Below, one piece after another: positions 25,957 to 34,934 of a stretch of DNA of 55,722 bases. The notes under the pieces are model-generated. The model was given only the letters and a program-made list of their open reading frames with translations. It had not been told where the DNA came from and made no database searches. The stretch is from positions 1 to 55,722 of the forward strand of contig NZ_FRCS01000032.1 of NCBI RefSeq assembly GCF_900143005.1, written 5' to 3'. Source of the stretch: Cryptosporangium aurantiacum. Its GTDB lineage: Bacteria > Actinomycetota > Actinomycetes > Mycobacteriales > Cryptosporangiaceae. The position numbers and the translations under genes were made by a program. Every line of letters begins with the position of its first letter. Positions within the stretch are counted from its first letter, which is position 1.

Positions 25957-26979
25957 ATGCCGACAGCGTCCGGTGCCCCCGTAGTCGTGGTGACCGGTGC
26001 GAGCGCGGGCGTCGGCCGCGCCGCCGCGCTGGCCTTCGCCCGGCGTGGCGCGGCGGTCGGACTGCTCGCCCGTGGGCAGGCCGGCCTCACGGCCGCCTGC
26101 ACGCAGGCTCTGGAGCACGGCGCGTCCGCCGCGTTGGCCGTCCGCACCGACGTATCCGACGCGGACGCCGTCGAGGCCGCCGCCACCCGCATCGAGGCCG
26201 AGCTCGGCCCGATCGACGTCTGGGTGAACAACGCGATGGCGAGCGTGTTCGCGTTCTCCTGGGACGTCACCCCGGCGGAGTTCAAGCGCGTCACCGAGGT
26301 CACCTACCTCGGGTACGTGAACGGAACGCTGGCCGCGCTGAAGCGGATGCGGCGCCGGGACCACGGCACGATCGTCCAGGTCGGGTCGTCGCTGGCCTAT
26401 CGTGCGATCCCGCTGCAGGCGCCGTACTGCGCGTCCAAACACGCGGTCGAGGGGTTCACCGAATCGGTGCGGGTGGAGCTCCGGGCGATCGGCAGCAACG
26501 TCCGGATCAGCCAGGTGAACCTGCCCGCGATGAACACGCCGCAGTTCGGCTGGGTCCGCACCCGGCTGCCGCGGCACCCGCAGCCGGTGCCGCCGATCTA
26601 TCAGCCGGAGGTCGGTGCGGAAGCGATCGTCCGGGCCGCCGAGACCGGTCAGCGGCTGCTGGACGTCGGTCTGATCACGGTGGCCACCCGCTGGGCGAAC
26701 AAGTTCGTGCCCCGTCTGCTCGACCACTACCTCGCCCGCAACGGCGTCGACAGCCAGCAGACCCCGGACGAGATCGACGCCGGGGCCTGGAAGGACAACC
26801 TCACCCGCCCGCTGGACGACGTCCAGGACCGCGGCGCGCACGGTATCTTCGACGCCCAGGCGAAGTCGCACAGCTGGCAGGCCTGGGCCGCCGGACGCAA
26901 GCCGCTGGTACTGGCCGCCGGCGGAGCGGTGCTCGCCGCCGCGACCGCCCAAGCACTGATCGCGAGGGCCCGCCGATGA
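25957..26979 (+). CDS. SDR-family oxidoreductase with C-terminal membrane anchor
   Basis: 340 aa. Classical short-chain dehydrogenase: nucleotide motif TGASAGVG at residues 13-20, WVNNAMA in place of NNAG, catalytic YCASK with upstream Ser (QVGSSLAY). Longer than the usual 250 aa. The extra 80 C-terminal residues include a hydrophobic helix (LVLAAGGAVLAAATAQALI) followed by RARR, suggesting membrane attachment. The gene overlaps the next one (ATGA), so the SDR and FAD dehydrogenase are made together. Substrate unknown; lipids or isoprenoids are plausible. Confidence 0.87.
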   Translation: MPTASGAPVVVVTGASAGVGRAAALAFARRGAAVGLLARGQAGLTAACTQALEHGASAALAVRTDVSDADAVEAAATRIEAELGPIDVWVNNAMASVFAFSWDVTPAEFKRVTEVTYLGYVNGTLAALKRMRRRDHGTIVQVGSSLAYRAIPLQAPYCASKHAVEGFTESVRVELRAIGSNVRISQVNLPAMNTPQFGWVRTRLPRHPQPVPPIYQPEVGAEAIVRAAETGQRLLDVGLITVATRWANKFVPRLLDHYLARNGVDSQQTPDEIDAGAWKDNLTRPLDDVQDRGAHGIFDAQAKSHSWQAWAAGRKPLVLAAGGAVLAAATAQALIARARR

Positions 26980-28571
26980 CCGGTCCTACGGAAACCGTCG
27001 ATGCGGTTGTCATCGGCGGCGGCCACAACGGGCTCGTCGCGGCGAACCTGCTCGCCGACGAGGGGTGGCACGTCCTCGTGCTGGAGGCCGCCGACCAACC
27101 CGGCGGAGCGGTCCGCACCGACGAGATCAGCCCCGGCTACCTGGCCGACCTGTGCAGCGCGTTCTACCCGCTCGGTGGCGCCTCGCCGGTGCTGGCCGGG
27201 CTCGAACTCGAACAGCACGGCCTGCGCTGGGTCCATTCGCCGCTCGTCCTCGCCCACGTGCTTCCGGACGACCGCGCGGCGGTGATCTCCCGCGACCTCG
27301 ACGAGACCGCCGCGTCGGTGGACGCGTTCGCACCCGGCGACGGCGACGCGTGGCTGGCCGAGGCGGAGCGGTTCCGCCGCCTGGCAGACCAGCTCCTCAA
27401 CGCGCTGTTCCAGCCGTTCCCGCCGGTGCGGGCGGCGGCAGGCCTGCTCAGCACGCTCGGTGTCGCGGACGCGCTGCGCTTCGCCCGGTTCGCCGTGCAG
27501 CCGGTCAAGCAGTACATCACCGAGACGTTCACCGGCGAGGGCGCGAAGGTGCTGCTCGCGGGCAACGCGCTCCACACCGACCTGCAGCCGGAGAGCGCCG
27601 CCAGCTCGGTGTTCGGGTGGCTGCTGGCGATGCTGGGGCAGTTCCAGGGCTTCCCGGTGCCGGAGGGCGGCGCCGGTGCGCTCACCGGGGCGCTGGTCTC
27701 CCGGTTGTCCGCGGCGGGCGGGCAGTTGCGCTGCGCGGAACCGGTCGAGCAGGTCCTGGTGGCCCGGGGACGGGCGGTGGGCGTGCGGACGGCGTCCGGG
27801 GCGCTGATCCAGGCGCGCAAGGCCGTGCTGGCCGACGTCGCCGCGCCGCACCTCTACCGCGAGCTGGTCGGCGACCGCCACCTGCCGTCCCGGCTGCGCG
27901 ACGACCTCGACCGGTTCGCCTGGGACAACGCGATCATCAAGGTCGACTGGGCGCTGTCCGGTCCGGTGCCGTGGACCGCCGAGGCCGCCCGTAAGGCCGG
28001 CACCGTACACCTGGGCGTCGACCTCGACGGGCTCACCCAGTACGGCGCGGACCTGGCTCGCCGGCGGATCCCCAAACATCCGTTCGTCCTGGCCGGGCAG
28101 ATGGCGGTGGCCGACCCCACTCGGACGCCTCCCGGCGGCGAGTCGCTCTGGGCCTACACGCACGTGCCGCACGGACACGACTGGAAGCCCGGCGAGACCG
28201 AGCGCCACGCCGACCGCGTCCAGGCGCTGTTCGAACGACACGCTCCCGGGTTCGCCGACCGGATCGTCGCCAGGCGGGTGCTGAGCACGCGCGACGTCAC
28301 GCACGGGAACCCGTCGCTGCCCGAGGGCTCGGCCAACCTCGGTACCGCCGCGATCCACCAGCAGCTGTTCTTCCGCCCGGTGCCGGGCCTCGGTCGTCCG
28401 GACACGCCGATCGACCGGCTCTACCTGGCGAGCGCGTCGGCGCACCCGGGCGGGGGAGTGCACGGCGGGCCGGGCAGCAACGCGGCCAGGGCCGCGCTGC
28501 TCCGCAACTCGCTCGGCGGCCCCGCCTACGCGGCGCTGATCCGCTCCGCGAACCGAGCGGTGTACTCCTGA
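26976..28571 (+). CDS. Phytoene-dehydrogenase-like FAD oxidoreductase
   Basis: 531 aa. Rossmann FAD motif VVIGGGHNGLVAANLLADEG at the N-terminus followed by LEAADQPGGAVRT, the second dinucleotide-contact segment of amine-oxidase/phytoene-dehydrogenase proteins. C-terminal YLASASAHPGGGVHGGPGSNAA is the conserved FAD-binding end of the CrtI/PYROXD2-like group. No carotenoid genes are nearby, so phytoene itself is not implied. Translationally coupled to the SDR. Ends 3 nt from the convergent SRPBCC gene with no terminator between. Confidence 0.88.
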   Translation: MTGPTETVDAVVIGGGHNGLVAANLLADEGWHVLVLEAADQPGGAVRTDEISPGYLADLCSAFYPLGGASPVLAGLELEQHGLRWVHSPLVLAHVLPDDRAAVISRDLDETAASVDAFAPGDGDAWLAEAERFRRLADQLLNALFQPFPPVRAAAGLLSTLGVADALRFARFAVQPVKQYITETFTGEGAKVLLAGNALHTDLQPESAASSVFGWLLAMLGQFQGFPVPEGGAGALTGALVSRLSAAGGQLRCAEPVEQVLVARGRAVGVRTASGALIQARKAVLADVAAPHLYRELVGDRHLPSRLRDDLDRFAWDNAIIKVDWALSGPVPWTAEAARKAGTVHLGVDLDGLTQYGADLARRRIPKHPFVLAGQMAVADPTRTPPGGESLWAYTHVPHGHDWKPGETERHADRVQALFERHAPGFADRIVARRVLSTRDVTHGNPSLPEGSANLGTAAIHQQLFFRPVPGLGRPDTPIDRLYLASASAHPGGGVHGGPGSNAARAALLRNSLGGPAYAALIRSANRAVYS

Positions 28572-28574
28572 CCT

Positions 28575-29036
28575 CTAGGCTCGGCTGCTCCCGGCATACC
28601 GATCGTCATGGACCGCTCGGTCGGCCAGCCGATGGAGCGACTCCCGGTTACGGGCGTTGAGCATCGGCGCGATCAGCGGCTCCGGGAGTAGCTTCCCCGG
28701 GCCGTCGACGAACTCCTCGGACAACGTCGCGATCGTGGCGTCGTCGCCGTCCGGCTCGAGTTCGATCTTCACGACGCCGCCGAACAGCGGCCAGGCCTTG
28801 ACCTTCAGCACGAGCTTGCGGTTCGCCTCGAACTCCAGGACCTCGGACTCGTCCTTGACCATCAGCGGCCATCCGCCGAGGCTGTGGTGGATCCGGGTGC
28901 CGGGAGCGGGGAACCCTTCGTCGACGTCTCGGATGTGGCTCGCGCCGACCACCCAGCTGGCGTACGCCCAGCCGTCGGAGAGCACCGCGAACACACGATC
29001 CGGGCTGGTGGGAATGGTCAGGCGTACGGTCTGCAT
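28575..29036 (-). CDS. SRPBCC (START-like) domain protein
   Basis: 153 aa. Begins MQTVRLTIPTSPDRVFAVLSD and contains HSLGGWPLMVKDESEVLEFE, the strand pattern of polyketide-cyclase/START-like helix-grip proteins, which bind hydrophobic ligands in a cavity. ATG at 29036 is chosen as the first start with a typical SRPBCC N-terminus; an upstream in-frame ATG lies inside the amylase gene. It follows the amylase by 28 nt, so it is the last gene of the anti-sigma/sigma/amylase run. Ligand unknown. Confidence 0.75.
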   Translation of the reverse strand: MQTVRLTIPTSPDRVFAVLSDGWAYASWVVGASHIRDVDEGFPAPGTRIHHSLGGWPLMVKDESEVLEFEANRKLVLKVKAWPLFGGVVKIELEPDGDDATIATLSEEFVDGPGKLLPEPLIAPMLNARNRESLHRLADRAVHDDRYAGSSRA

Positions 29037-29064
29037 GCGGGAGTTATGCCCAGGAACGGCCCGC

Positions 29065-30369
29065 TCATTCCGGTAGCAACACCGCGAACTCGTGCCCCGG
29101 AACACTCACGCCGGCCCCGGTCCGCGCCGCGGCGCCTGCGCCGACCCGGTAGCCGGTGCCCGCAACGGTCAGCGGCTCGTCCGCGAGGTTCAGCGCCACC
29201 CGCACGTGCTGCCCGTCCGGCCCGTTCACCCGGTAGATCAGCGACGCGTTGGCGATGTTCTCCGCCACCGGAAGACCCCGGACCAGCCAGGAATGGCGGC
29301 GTCGCAGGCCGAAGAGCTCCTGGTGGAGCCGGTAGACGCCCTGGCCGTACGGGGCCAGGTCGGCGGGCGAGGAGGGGAACGGCGGCCGGACGGCGTCGTC
29401 GCCACCGGCCCGGTTCTCCTTGCGCCCGCGGAACGCCTGCTCGTCCCCGGCATACACGCTCGGGACGCCCGGCAGCGTGGCGAGTACCGCGATGGCATGG
29501 CCGAGGTGCCGGTCGTCGCCGATCTGGTCGGCGAGCCGGGTGACGTCGTGGTTACCGAGGAACGTCTGGGGTACGAACGCGGCCGCGAACGCCGCGTGCC
29601 GCTCGAGCGCCCAGGCAAGCTCGAACAGGTTCCGGTCGGCCAGCGCGCTCCACGTCGCCTTCCAGAGTTCGTACTGGGTGACCGAGTCGAGGCCGCTGGT
29701 GGCCACGTACCCGGCGTAGTCCCCGTGGATCATCTCGCCGACGAACCAGGCGTCCGGGAACTCGGCGCGGACCCGTCCCACGGTCTTGCGCCAGAACTCC
29801 GGAGCGACCGCATAGGCCGCGTCCAGCCGCCACCCGTCCGCACCGGCGGTGAGCCAGTACCGCAGCACCGACGTCACGTAGTCGGCCACCGCGGGTTCAT
29901 CGTGGTTCAGCGCGACGAGGTGCTGATGGCCCTCGAACGTGTCGTAGCGGAAGTCCGGAGCGTCCCAGTCGATGCGGAACCAGGACGCGTACTGCGACGC
30001 CCGGCCGTGCGCCAGCACGTCCTGGACGAACGGGTGGTCCCGACCGACGTGGTTGAAGACCCCGTCGAGCAAGACCCGGACGCCGCGCGCGGCACACACG
30101 TCGATCAGCCGGCGTAGGTCCTCCTCGGTACCCAGCCGCGGGTCGACCGTCAGGTGGTCGACGGTGTCGTAGCCGTGGGTCGCCGACCGGAAGACCGGCC
30201 CGAGCGCCAGCCCGTTGCAGCCCAATGCGAGCAGGTAGTCGAGCCAGGCATCAAACCGATCCAGGCGGTGCATCGGCGGGGCGCCCGGCGGCAACGCCGA
30301 CTTCTCCGCGTCGACGAACCCCAGCGGGTAGACGTGCCACCAGATCACATGGTCGGCCCAGCCGGTCAC
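29065..30369 (-). CDS. GH13 alpha-amylase-family enzyme
   Basis: 434 aa, no signal peptide, thus cytoplasmic. Starts WADHVIWWHVYPLGF. Catalytic elements are DGWRLDAAYA near 180 (nucleophile), FVGEMIHGDY near 214 (acid/base) and FLGNHDVTRL near 272. GVFNHVGRDH is the first conserved region. It is compact, without a starch-binding domain, and could trim maltodextrin or glycogen. The GTG has AGGAG eight nt upstream. Located 118 nt behind the sigma-factor gene on the same strand, suggesting stress-linked carbohydrate use. Confidence 0.87.
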   Translation of the reverse strand: MTGWADHVIWWHVYPLGFVDAEKSALPPGAPPMHRLDRFDAWLDYLLALGCNGLALGPVFRSATHGYDTVDHLTVDPRLGTEEDLRRLIDVCAARGVRVLLDGVFNHVGRDHPFVQDVLAHGRASQYASWFRIDWDAPDFRYDTFEGHQHLVALNHDEPAVADYVTSVLRYWLTAGADGWRLDAAYAVAPEFWRKTVGRVRAEFPDAWFVGEMIHGDYAGYVATSGLDSVTQYELWKATWSALADRNLFELAWALERHAAFAAAFVPQTFLGNHDVTRLADQIGDDRHLGHAIAVLATLPGVPSVYAGDEQAFRGRKENRAGGDDAVRPPFPSSPADLAPYGQGVYRLHQELFGLRRRHSWLVRGLPVAENIANASLIYRVNGPDGQHVRVALNLADEPLTVAGTGYRVGAGAAARTGAGVSVPGHEFAVLLPE

Positions 30370-30487
30370 CGAATACTCCTGCCCTGGCGCTGTTACTGAT
30401 TCACTCTCCCCGGCCCAGCGGAGGGCGGAACTACTGGCCGCGGCAGGCGTTGCGGTTCGCGCGATCCCACGAAGTCCTGAGCCTTTC

Positions 30488-31477
30488 TCAATCCTCCAGT
30501 AGTCCGAGGCGGAGCTTCGCCAGCGTCGCGGCGAGCAATCGCGACACGTGCATCTGGGAGACGCCGATCTCCTGGGCGATCTGCGTCTGGGTCTGGTTGC
30601 CGAAGAACCGCAGTGCGAGCACCCGGCGCTCCCGCGGTGGGATCTTCGCCAGCAGCGGCTGGAGGGCCTGGCGGTACTCGACCGCGTCGATCGCGGAGTC
30701 CTCACCGCCGAGCGTGTCGACCAGCGACGGCGCGTCCGGTTCGGTGCCCACCGGCGTGTCCAGGGACGTCGACTGGTACGCGTTGGCCGCCTCCAGGCCC
30801 TCGAGGACCTCTTCCCGGGAGAGGCCCAGATGGGCGGCGAGCTCGGTCGCGGTCGGCGCCCGCCCGTTGTGCTGCGAGAGCTCGCCGACCGCGGCGTTGA
30901 TCGACAGGTGCAGCTCCTTGAGCCGCCGCGGCACCCGTACGGACCAGCCCTGGTCGCGGAAGTGCCGACGGACCTCGCCCATGATCGTCGGGATGCCGAA
31001 CGAGAGGAACTCGACGCCGCGGAACGGGTCGAACCGGTCGATGGCCTGGATCAGACCGACCATCGCGACCTGCGCCAGGTCCTCCAGCCGCTCGCCGCGG
31101 TTCGCGAACCGCCGCGCGATGTGCCTGGCCAGCGGCAGATGGACGGTGACCAGCCGCTCGCGGAGTGCGGCCCGCTCGGGGTCGTCCGCCGGCAGCCGGG
31201 CGTACTGCTCGAACAGCGGCGCGACCGTCGAATAGTCGTCGTAGTCCAGCCGGCGGTCGGCGTCGCGACCACCGAGGTGCGCGGCGAGGCGCGCCGCGCT
31301 GTAACCGTCCGCCGACTCCCGGCGGCGCCTGCGCGGCTCGGGAGCCGTCTCGGTGTCGGACTCGCCCCACAGGTCGGGGGCGCTGCGGAGACCGAGGTCG
31401 GCTTCGGGCTGGAGCCCGTGCTCGACCTCGGCCTCTGCGGGGTCGCGGAGGTCCACGCCCGGCCCGCGGTCGGTCAC
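30488..31477 (-). CDS. SigF/SigB-type alternative sigma factor
   Basis: 329 aa. The first 80 residues are an acidic and Arg-rich extension not needed for the fold. Region 2 [20 protein letters not shown]...[19 protein letters not shown], region 3 [10 protein letters not shown] and region 4 [35 protein letters not shown] are typical of the SigB/SigF/SigG general-stress and sporulation group. The GTG at 31477 overlaps the anti-sigma stop, coupling the two proteins. Known relatives recognise GTTT-N15-GGGTAT promoters; one GGGTAT stands before the YihY operon at 35153. Confidence 0.93.
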   Translation of the reverse strand: [329 protein letters not shown]

Positions 31478-31968
31478 GAGTTGTCCCTTCCGTGTCGGGC
31501 GGGGCGCGGGCCGACCCGGACGAGCAGCGACGTCCGCAGCTCGTAACCGTCGTCCAGCGCCTGGGTCTCGGTAGCGATCCGGTCGGTCAGGCTGCTCAGC
31601 AGCAGGACGCCGAGTTCGTCCTCGGCCGATGCGGACTGCGGTGACCAGACCGCGGCGACCACCTCGACGGCGTCCGGGTGCTGGATGAACCGGCAGTGCA
31701 GCGGCTCGTCGGGGCCGGCGGCGCGGACCAGGGCGGAACACGCCTCGTCGACCGCGAGCCGCAGGTCAGCGACCATGTCCAGGTCGGCGTCCGCGCGGAG
31801 CGCGATCGACGTCGCGATCGCGCGCAGCACCGGGAGCTGTTCGGCGGTTGCCGGACAGATCACCTCGACGGCGTTGTCGCCCGAGCCCGCGTCCGGATCC
31901 CGGTGCGGTGCGGAGCGTGCGAGGGTTGTCGAAAACAATGGCTGGGCGTGGCGGAGTGTCGCGGGCAC
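31474..31968 (-). CDS. RsbW-like anti-sigma factor (HATPase)
   Basis: 164 aa. Histidine-kinase-like ATPase fold of RsbW/UsfX type: DLRLAVDEACSALVRAAG is the N-box helix and DELGVLLLSSLTDRI the C-terminal helix seen in mycobacterial anti-SigF proteins. The N-box Asn expected for Mg-ATP is Ala here, and no clear GRGL loop is visible, so kinase activity is doubtful and simple sigma sequestration more likely. GTG at 31968 preceded by GAGGGGG. Directly upstream of and overlapping the sigma gene. An antagonist candidate is the STAS protein at 34515. Confidence 0.82.
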   Translation of the reverse strand: MPATLRHAQPLFSTTLARSAPHRDPDAGSGDNAVEVICPATAEQLPVLRAIATSIALRADADLDMVADLRLAVDEACSALVRAAGPDEPLHCRFIQHPDAVEVVAAVWSPQSASAEDELGVLLLSSLTDRIATETQALDDGYELRTSLLVRVGPRPARHGRDNS

Positions 31969-32071
31969 CGGAGCCCCCTCATTTCGCTGTCGGCCGGGTG
32001 GAGAGCCCGGCTCCGCCGTACCCGGACCGGACCGCCGACGCGGCCCGGCCCGGCACGGCCGGTGGATCGGA

Positions 32072-32743
32072 TCAGGGCAGCGGGCCTGCCGGGCGGCCCT
32101 CGTCGAACGCCCGCTGGGCGTCCTCGGTCGACATCGCGGACCGGCTCGAAAGCGGATCGGAAGCCGGGCCCGACGGCATCGGGGGCACGCCGTGGGCCAT
32201 CGCGTTCGGGTCCTCCTCGGTTCGCGGAGTCCAGTAGCCGCCCGCGGACGACGCTTCGTTGGCCTGCGCTGCGGCGTCCCCCCGCTGCGGGGGAGCGTCG
32301 ACCTCGCCGCGCCACGCGCCGGTCGAGGAGCCGCGCTCCTCGATGAACGTCTTGAAGCGCTCCAGGTCACCCTTCACCCGGTGCGAGACGACACCGAGCG
32401 CGTCGCCGGCCTTCTCCACCGCACCGCTCGGGTGGAAATCGAGCTGCAGCATGATCCGCGTGTTCTCGTCGTCCAAGCGGTGGAACGTCACGACGCCGGC
32501 CTGTTCCTCGCCGTCCGTGCTCTTCCACGCGACCCGCTCGTCGGGACGCTGCTCGGTGATCTCGGCGTCGAACTCGCGGTGAACGCCCGCGATGTTCGTC
32601 CGCCAGTGGGTGTGGACGTCGTCGATCTGCCGGATGTCCTCGACGCCCTCCATGAACTGCGGGAACGTCTCGAACTGCGTCCACTGGTCGTAAGCCGTGC
32701 GGACCGGCACATGGACGTCGATCGATCGCTCGATGGTGCTCAC
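32072..32743 (-). CDS. SRPBCC family protein (cyclase/dehydrase type)
   Basis: 223 aa. Residues 1-150 form a Polyketide_cyc-type fold starting TIERSIDVHVPVRTAYDQWT, with FPQFMEGVEDIRQ as in the common actinobacterial stress-linked SRPBCC proteins. The last 70 residues are disordered and rich in Ser, Pro and Asp (MAHGVPPMPSGP). GTG start with AGGAGGAAG 5 nt upstream. It lies 103 nt before the anti-sigma gene on the same strand and may be co-transcribed. Ligand unknown. Confidence 0.8.
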   Translation of the reverse strand: MSTIERSIDVHVPVRTAYDQWTQFETFPQFMEGVEDIRQIDDVHTHWRTNIAGVHREFDAEITEQRPDERVAWKSTDGEEQAGVVTFHRLDDENTRIMLQLDFHPSGAVEKAGDALGVVSHRVKGDLERFKTFIEERGSSTGAWRGEVDAPPQRGDAAAQANEASSAGGYWTPRTEEDPNAMAHGVPPMPSGPASDPLSSRSAMSTEDAQRAFDEGRPAGPLP

Positions 32744-33291
32744 TCTTCCTCCTCACGAGAACGGCCGGCGCGCTGATCGGCGCCTCGACCGCCCGGGTCG
32801 GTCGGAAAGGTCCGGCGGTGGACCCGCCGTGGGCCCGCTGCTGGACCCGGAACGTGCAGGCCTCACGGGCCCGATCGGGGCGGACGCCGGACGTCGTCGC
32901 ATCCGTGCGCTCTCCGGTTGTCGGCGCGGAACCGCGCCCGAAAATCGGCCACCGGGAGGCGCTCGGTCTGCACCCCGCCCCGGCGAATTCGTCTCCGCCT
33001 CACCGCTGGCCAGCGATAACGCCGACGCGTCAACTGGTGGGGCCACAGCACCCATACCCGGCCCCGGCGGCCTCACACACCTGAATTCGGGCGTTTCGTT
33101 GGGTGTCTCCCGGAGAATCGCGCGGGCACGACGCTGTGACGTTCCGGGTCTACCGTGAGTGCTGTGAAGCCTCGGGTGACGAGTGCGGCACACCGGTCCC
33201 CGAAATGTGGACGAGACCGGGCCGACGGGGCTTAGCGTAGGGAGAGGAGCGGGATTCCCACTCGAGGCCGCTCCGGGAAGGCAGCTGCTTC
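32744..33291. other. 548-nt region without a convincing gene
   Basis: Separates the SRPBCC gene (-) from the GT4 gene (+). An open frame on the - strand (32753-33193) is low-complexity Arg/Pro/Ser and lacks a start signal, so I do not call it. A -10-like TAGCGT near 33235 and GGGAGAGGAG (33240-33249) precede the glycosyltransferase. I see no repeat or strong hairpin. Confidence 0.6.
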
Positions 33292-34512
33292 ATGAGGATC
33301 GCGATGGTGTCGGCACCCACGAACCTGCCCAGCGCGCTCGCTGCCGCGCTGGCCGAGCGGGGACACGAGGTGGTGGTGCACACCAGGCGCGTCGATCCGG
33401 ATGCCCCGGAGCGGCAGCGGTTGCCGTCCGGGGTCGTCGTGCAGCAGATCGTGGCCGGCCCGGTGCGGCCGATCGTCGAGCAAGAGCTCGCCCCGTGGCT
33501 CGGGGAGTTCGGGCGGGCGCTGGCCGCCGCCTGGCGCGACGACCGCCCGGACGTCGTGCACGCGTTCTCCTGGGCCTCCGGCCTGGCGGCATCCGCCGCC
33601 CGCCAGCAACTCCGCGAGAGCACGTTGATCCGCAACGGCGCGGCGGCCGCGCCGTTGCCGGTCGTCCTGACGTTCACGGCGTTCGGCGCCGAGCAGCACC
33701 GCCGTCAGGGACCGGTCGACCCGGGCCTGGCCAATCGGATCCGGCTGGAGGTCGCGCTGGCCCGTTCGGTCGCCGCGGTGATCGCCGGCAGCGACGACGA
33801 GGTGGAGGAACTGGCCCGGATGGGCGTGCCGCGGGAGCGCGTCACGCTGGTGCCCCCGGGCGTCGACGTCAGCCGGTTCACGCCGTACGGCCCGTCCGCC
33901 GAACGTACGGACGCGCCGCGGCTCGTCGCGGTGGGCGATCTGACCCCCTCCAGCGGCTTCGACACCGTGATCGCGGCCCTCCGTGGGCTGCCCGGCGTCG
34001 AACTCGTGATCGCCGGTACGACGTCGGGAGACGCGTCGGAGGAGCTCGAGCGGCTGCGGGCCGGTGCCGAGCAGCTCGAACTCGCCGACCGGGTCACGTT
34101 CGCGCACTCCGCCGTGCGGGATCCCGCGGCGCGGTCGGCGCTGCTGCGGTCGGCCGACGCGGTGGTCTGCGTACCGTGGCACGGGCCGGTCGGTGCCGGC
34201 CCGGTGCTGGAGGCGATGGCGTGCGGCATCCCGGTCGTGGCGACCGCGGTCGGAGCGGTGTCCGACGTCGTCGTGGACGGCGTCACCGGGGTCCAGGCGC
34301 CGCCCCGCCGTCCCGACCAGCTCGCGACCGTGATCCGCGGGCTGCTCGGTGACCCGGTGCGCTGCCTCGGATTCGGCGCGGCGGGCGCTGACCGGGCCCG
34401 ATCACGCTACGAGTGGGCGCGGATCGCCGTCGATGCGGAACGGGCGTACCGCGCGTTGGTGCCCGCGGCGTTGCCCGCCGTGGACGACGAGCTGATCCAC
34501 TCGAACGAGTAG
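33292..34512 (+). CDS. GT4-family glycosyltransferase
   Basis: 406 aa, GT-B fold. N-terminal Rossmann half begins MRIAMVSAPTNLPSALAAAL; the C-terminal half holds LVAVGDLTPSSGFDTVIAAL and the nucleotide-sugar site GPVLEAMACGIPVVAT, where the Glu of LEAM is characteristic of family 4. No membrane segment. It likely moves a sugar from a nucleotide donor to a lipid, glycan or small molecule. ATG at 33292. Ends 2 nt before the convergent STAS gene. A stand-alone gene, so acceptor cannot be guessed. Confidence 0.88.
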   Translation: MRIAMVSAPTNLPSALAAALAERGHEVVVHTRRVDPDAPERQRLPSGVVVQQIVAGPVRPIVEQELAPWLGEFGRALAAAWRDDRPDVVHAFSWASGLAASAARQQLRESTLIRNGAAAAPLPVVLTFTAFGAEQHRRQGPVDPGLANRIRLEVALARSVAAVIAGSDDEVEELARMGVPRERVTLVPPGVDVSRFTPYGPSAERTDAPRLVAVGDLTPSSGFDTVIAALRGLPGVELVIAGTTSGDASEELERLRAGAEQLELADRVTFAHSAVRDPAARSALLRSADAVVCVPWHGPVGAGPVLEAMACGIPVVATAVGAVSDVVVDGVTGVQAPPRRPDQLATVIRGLLGDPVRCLGFGAAGADRARSRYEWARIAVDAERAYRALVPAALPAVDDELIHSNE

Positions 34513-34514
34513 CC

Positions 34515-34934
34515 TCACCAGGCGTCGAGCGGGTCGCTGACCGTCGTGAACGCGGTCACCAGCCCGGTGATCTCCAGCGGACGCAGCACGCTCGGCCCGT
34601 CGGCGACCAGCCGCAGCTGGACCTGTTGGTCCGCGCAGCGACGGGCCAGCGCGATCAACGCGCTCAGCCCGCTGGAACCCAGGAAGCGGACCGGCCGGAG
34701 ATCGACCAGCAGACGGCTGCACCCGCGGTCGAGTTCGTCGTCGACCACGGAGATCAGGGTCGGCGCGGTCAGCATGTCGAGCTCGCCGTCGACGCGCACG
34801 GTGGTGAGACCGGTCGCTTCACGCGCAGTGGCGACGGTCAGGGTCTCTTGGACGGGTGAGCCGGCGCTCTCAGCAACAGTGCGTACTTCCACGCCGCTCT
34901 CGATCACCGTCCACTGGGCTTCAGGTGCGGTCAT
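34515..34934 (-). CDS. STAS-domain anti-sigma factor antagonist
   Basis: 139 aa. After a 35-residue start the STAS fold follows (LTTVRVDGELDMLTAPTL..RLLVDLRPVRFLGSSGLSALIAL). The Ser residues of LGSSGL correspond to the phosphorylated Ser of SpoIIAA/RsbV, so the switch residue is retained. It would bind an RsbW-type ATPase and release a sigma factor when unphosphorylated. It is 3 kb from the sigma/anti-sigma pair, which is the obvious candidate partner, along with the STAS-ATPase fusions at 42.7 and 46.8 kb. Confidence 0.88.
   Translation of the reverse strand: MTAPEAQWTVIESGVEVRTVAESAGSPVQETLTVATAREATGLTTVRVDGELDMLTAPTLISVVDDELDRGCSRLLVDLRPVRFLGSSGLSALIALARRCADQQVQLRLVADGPSVLRPLEITGLVTAFTTVSDPLDAW

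Noticed and set aside
32753-33193. 146-codon open frame on the - strand
   Set aside because: Low-complexity Arg/Pro/Ser composition, no ribosome site and no family.
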